The position numbers were made by a program, and so were the translations under genes. A stretch of 15,244 bases of DNA from Pseudomonadota bacterium (GTDB lineage: Bacteria > Pseudomonadota > Alphaproteobacteria > Ferrovibrionales > Ferrovibrionaceae), in contig JAEYSS010000081.1 of the NCBI GenBank assembly GCA_023434425.1, forward strand, positions 1 to 15,244, given 5' to 3'. The notes beneath the pieces were generated by a model. The model ran no database searches. It was not told the origin of the DNA and was given only the letters and a program-made list of their open reading frames with translations. Positions 14,836 through 15,244 of the stretch are shown piece by piece (positions within the stretch are counted from its first letter, which is position 1; the number at the start of each line of letters is the position of its first letter).

Positions 14836-14842
14836 ATTTGCC
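14831..14842 (+). repeat. 12-base direct repeat overlapping the TetR stop codon
   Basis: AGTAGATTTGCC occurs here, including the TAG stop at 14833-14835, and again exactly at 14876-14887 inside the right flanking repeat. A close form, AATAGATTTTGCC, lies at 700-712 in the left repeat. The same element therefore touches the end of this coding sequence. Confidence 0.5.
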
Positions 14843-14843
14843 T

Positions 14844-14855
14844 AGTTAGCTAACT
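14844..14855. repeat. 12-bp palindrome after the TetR-family gene
   Basis: AGTTAGCTAACT is a perfect palindrome starting eight bases after the stop codon. No T-run follows, so it is not called a terminator. It could be a protein-binding dyad or an insertion scar. Confidence 0.35.
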
Positions 14856-14869
14856 GCAGGAGAAGCTAT

Positions 14870-14911
14870 CTGGCCAGTAGATTTGCCACTTTGATTGCCG
14901 CCGATATGAAA
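14870..14911 (+). repeat. degenerate flanking repeat, right copy (possible insertion-sequence end)
   Basis: This is the partner of 694-736 in the same orientation. The core GCCACTTTGAT (14885-14895) is followed by ATCAAGTGG (14922-14930), close to its reverse complement, so the motif is repeated in both orientations as in elements with multiple terminal repeats. No transposase is present. Together with the left copy it brackets mmsA to the TetR-family gene. Confidence 0.5.
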
Positions 14912-15244
14912 GTCGCCCTTGATCAAGTGGAAGGCTGACGCGCTCAGTCTGTTAAAAATCGGTGATGCATTGCCGACGCACCTATCATGCGGGGCAGGGA
15001 GGAGCGACCCCATCATAAGCAGAGGAAGCTAACTTTCCCTCTCCCGCCAACTTGGAGAATATCGGAAACTGCAGGCGGATTGGCTATTCTTAGCGTGCTT
15101 TAGCCGCGGGATGTCGCAAATTGTCCCAAGTACAAATTTATCAGAACGAGTCTGCTCATCTCGGTTGGTACTGACCGAAATGGCAATGCGAGTGTGCGGT
15201 AAGGCTATTCAAGGTCTGGAGTCGAATAGTTGAATCTGCTTGTT

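Larger units (their letters stand above)
14836..15244. other. gene-poor right flank
   Basis: No convincing open frame, tRNA or terminator is seen in these 409 bases. Next to the TetR stop is the palindrome AGTTAGCTAACT (14844-14855), then the degenerate flanking repeat (14870-14911) and the palindrome CTTGATCAAG (14918-14927). Near the end are CTATTC/GAATAG (15205-15210, 15224-15229) and ATTCAA/TTGAAT (15208-15213, 15231-15236), overlapping weak dyads. The stretch looks less GC-rich than the cluster, as on the left flank. Confidence 0.5.

Noticed and set aside
1..15244. CRISPR array, riboswitch or complete insertion sequence
   Set aside because: No regularly spaced repeats, no recognised riboswitch core and no transposase gene were found on reading both strands by eye.

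Overview
The window looks like a high-GC alphaproteobacterial chromosome segment. The protein styles, the CCA-encoding tRNA-Arg and the GC-rich third codon positions fit that class, but the genus cannot be fixed from sequence alone. It holds a catabolic gene cluster (about 750-14835) between two gene-poor flanks that look less GC-rich by eye.

Layout. A tRNA-Arg(ACG) lies at 33-109. Then come about 640 bases without a convincing gene, rich in short inverted repeats, ending in a degenerate repeat (694-736). An imperfect copy of that repeat lies beyond the last gene (14870-14911), so the pair brackets the cluster. Next is mmsA on the minus strand (methylmalonate/malonate-semialdehyde dehydrogenase), with a divergent LysR-family regulator on the plus strand. 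The rest up to 13958 is one tightly packed minus-strand array. In transcription order it reads: FAD subunit, 2Fe-2S subunit and Mo-cofactor large subunit of a xanthine dehydrogenase-family hydroxylase; a Tat-exported periplasmic binding protein; LivH, LivM, LivG and LivF transporter parts; a VOC-fold metalloenzyme; a 2,6-dihydroxypyridine 3-monooxygenase-like FAD enzyme; and a CoxG-like membrane-anchored protein. A TetR-family regulator is transcribed divergently from the other end of the array (14119-14835).

How the genes may work together. The 11 genes overlap by 1-4 bases or are separated by a few bases at most junctions (largest gap 79 bases), so they probably form one operon. A plausible reading is capture and import of a small aromatic or N-heterocyclic acid, water-derived hydroxylation by the molybdenum enzyme, O2-dependent hydroxylation by the flavoprotein, and ring cleavage or a related metal-dependent step by the VOC protein. 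The molybdenum subunit lacks the cysteine loop of true CO dehydrogenase, so this is not a CO oxidation operon. The substrate is unknown; a hydroxypyridine-like compound is the best guess and is inference. The TetR protein probably controls the operon through palindromes in the 160-base divergent region. The LysR protein probably controls mmsA.
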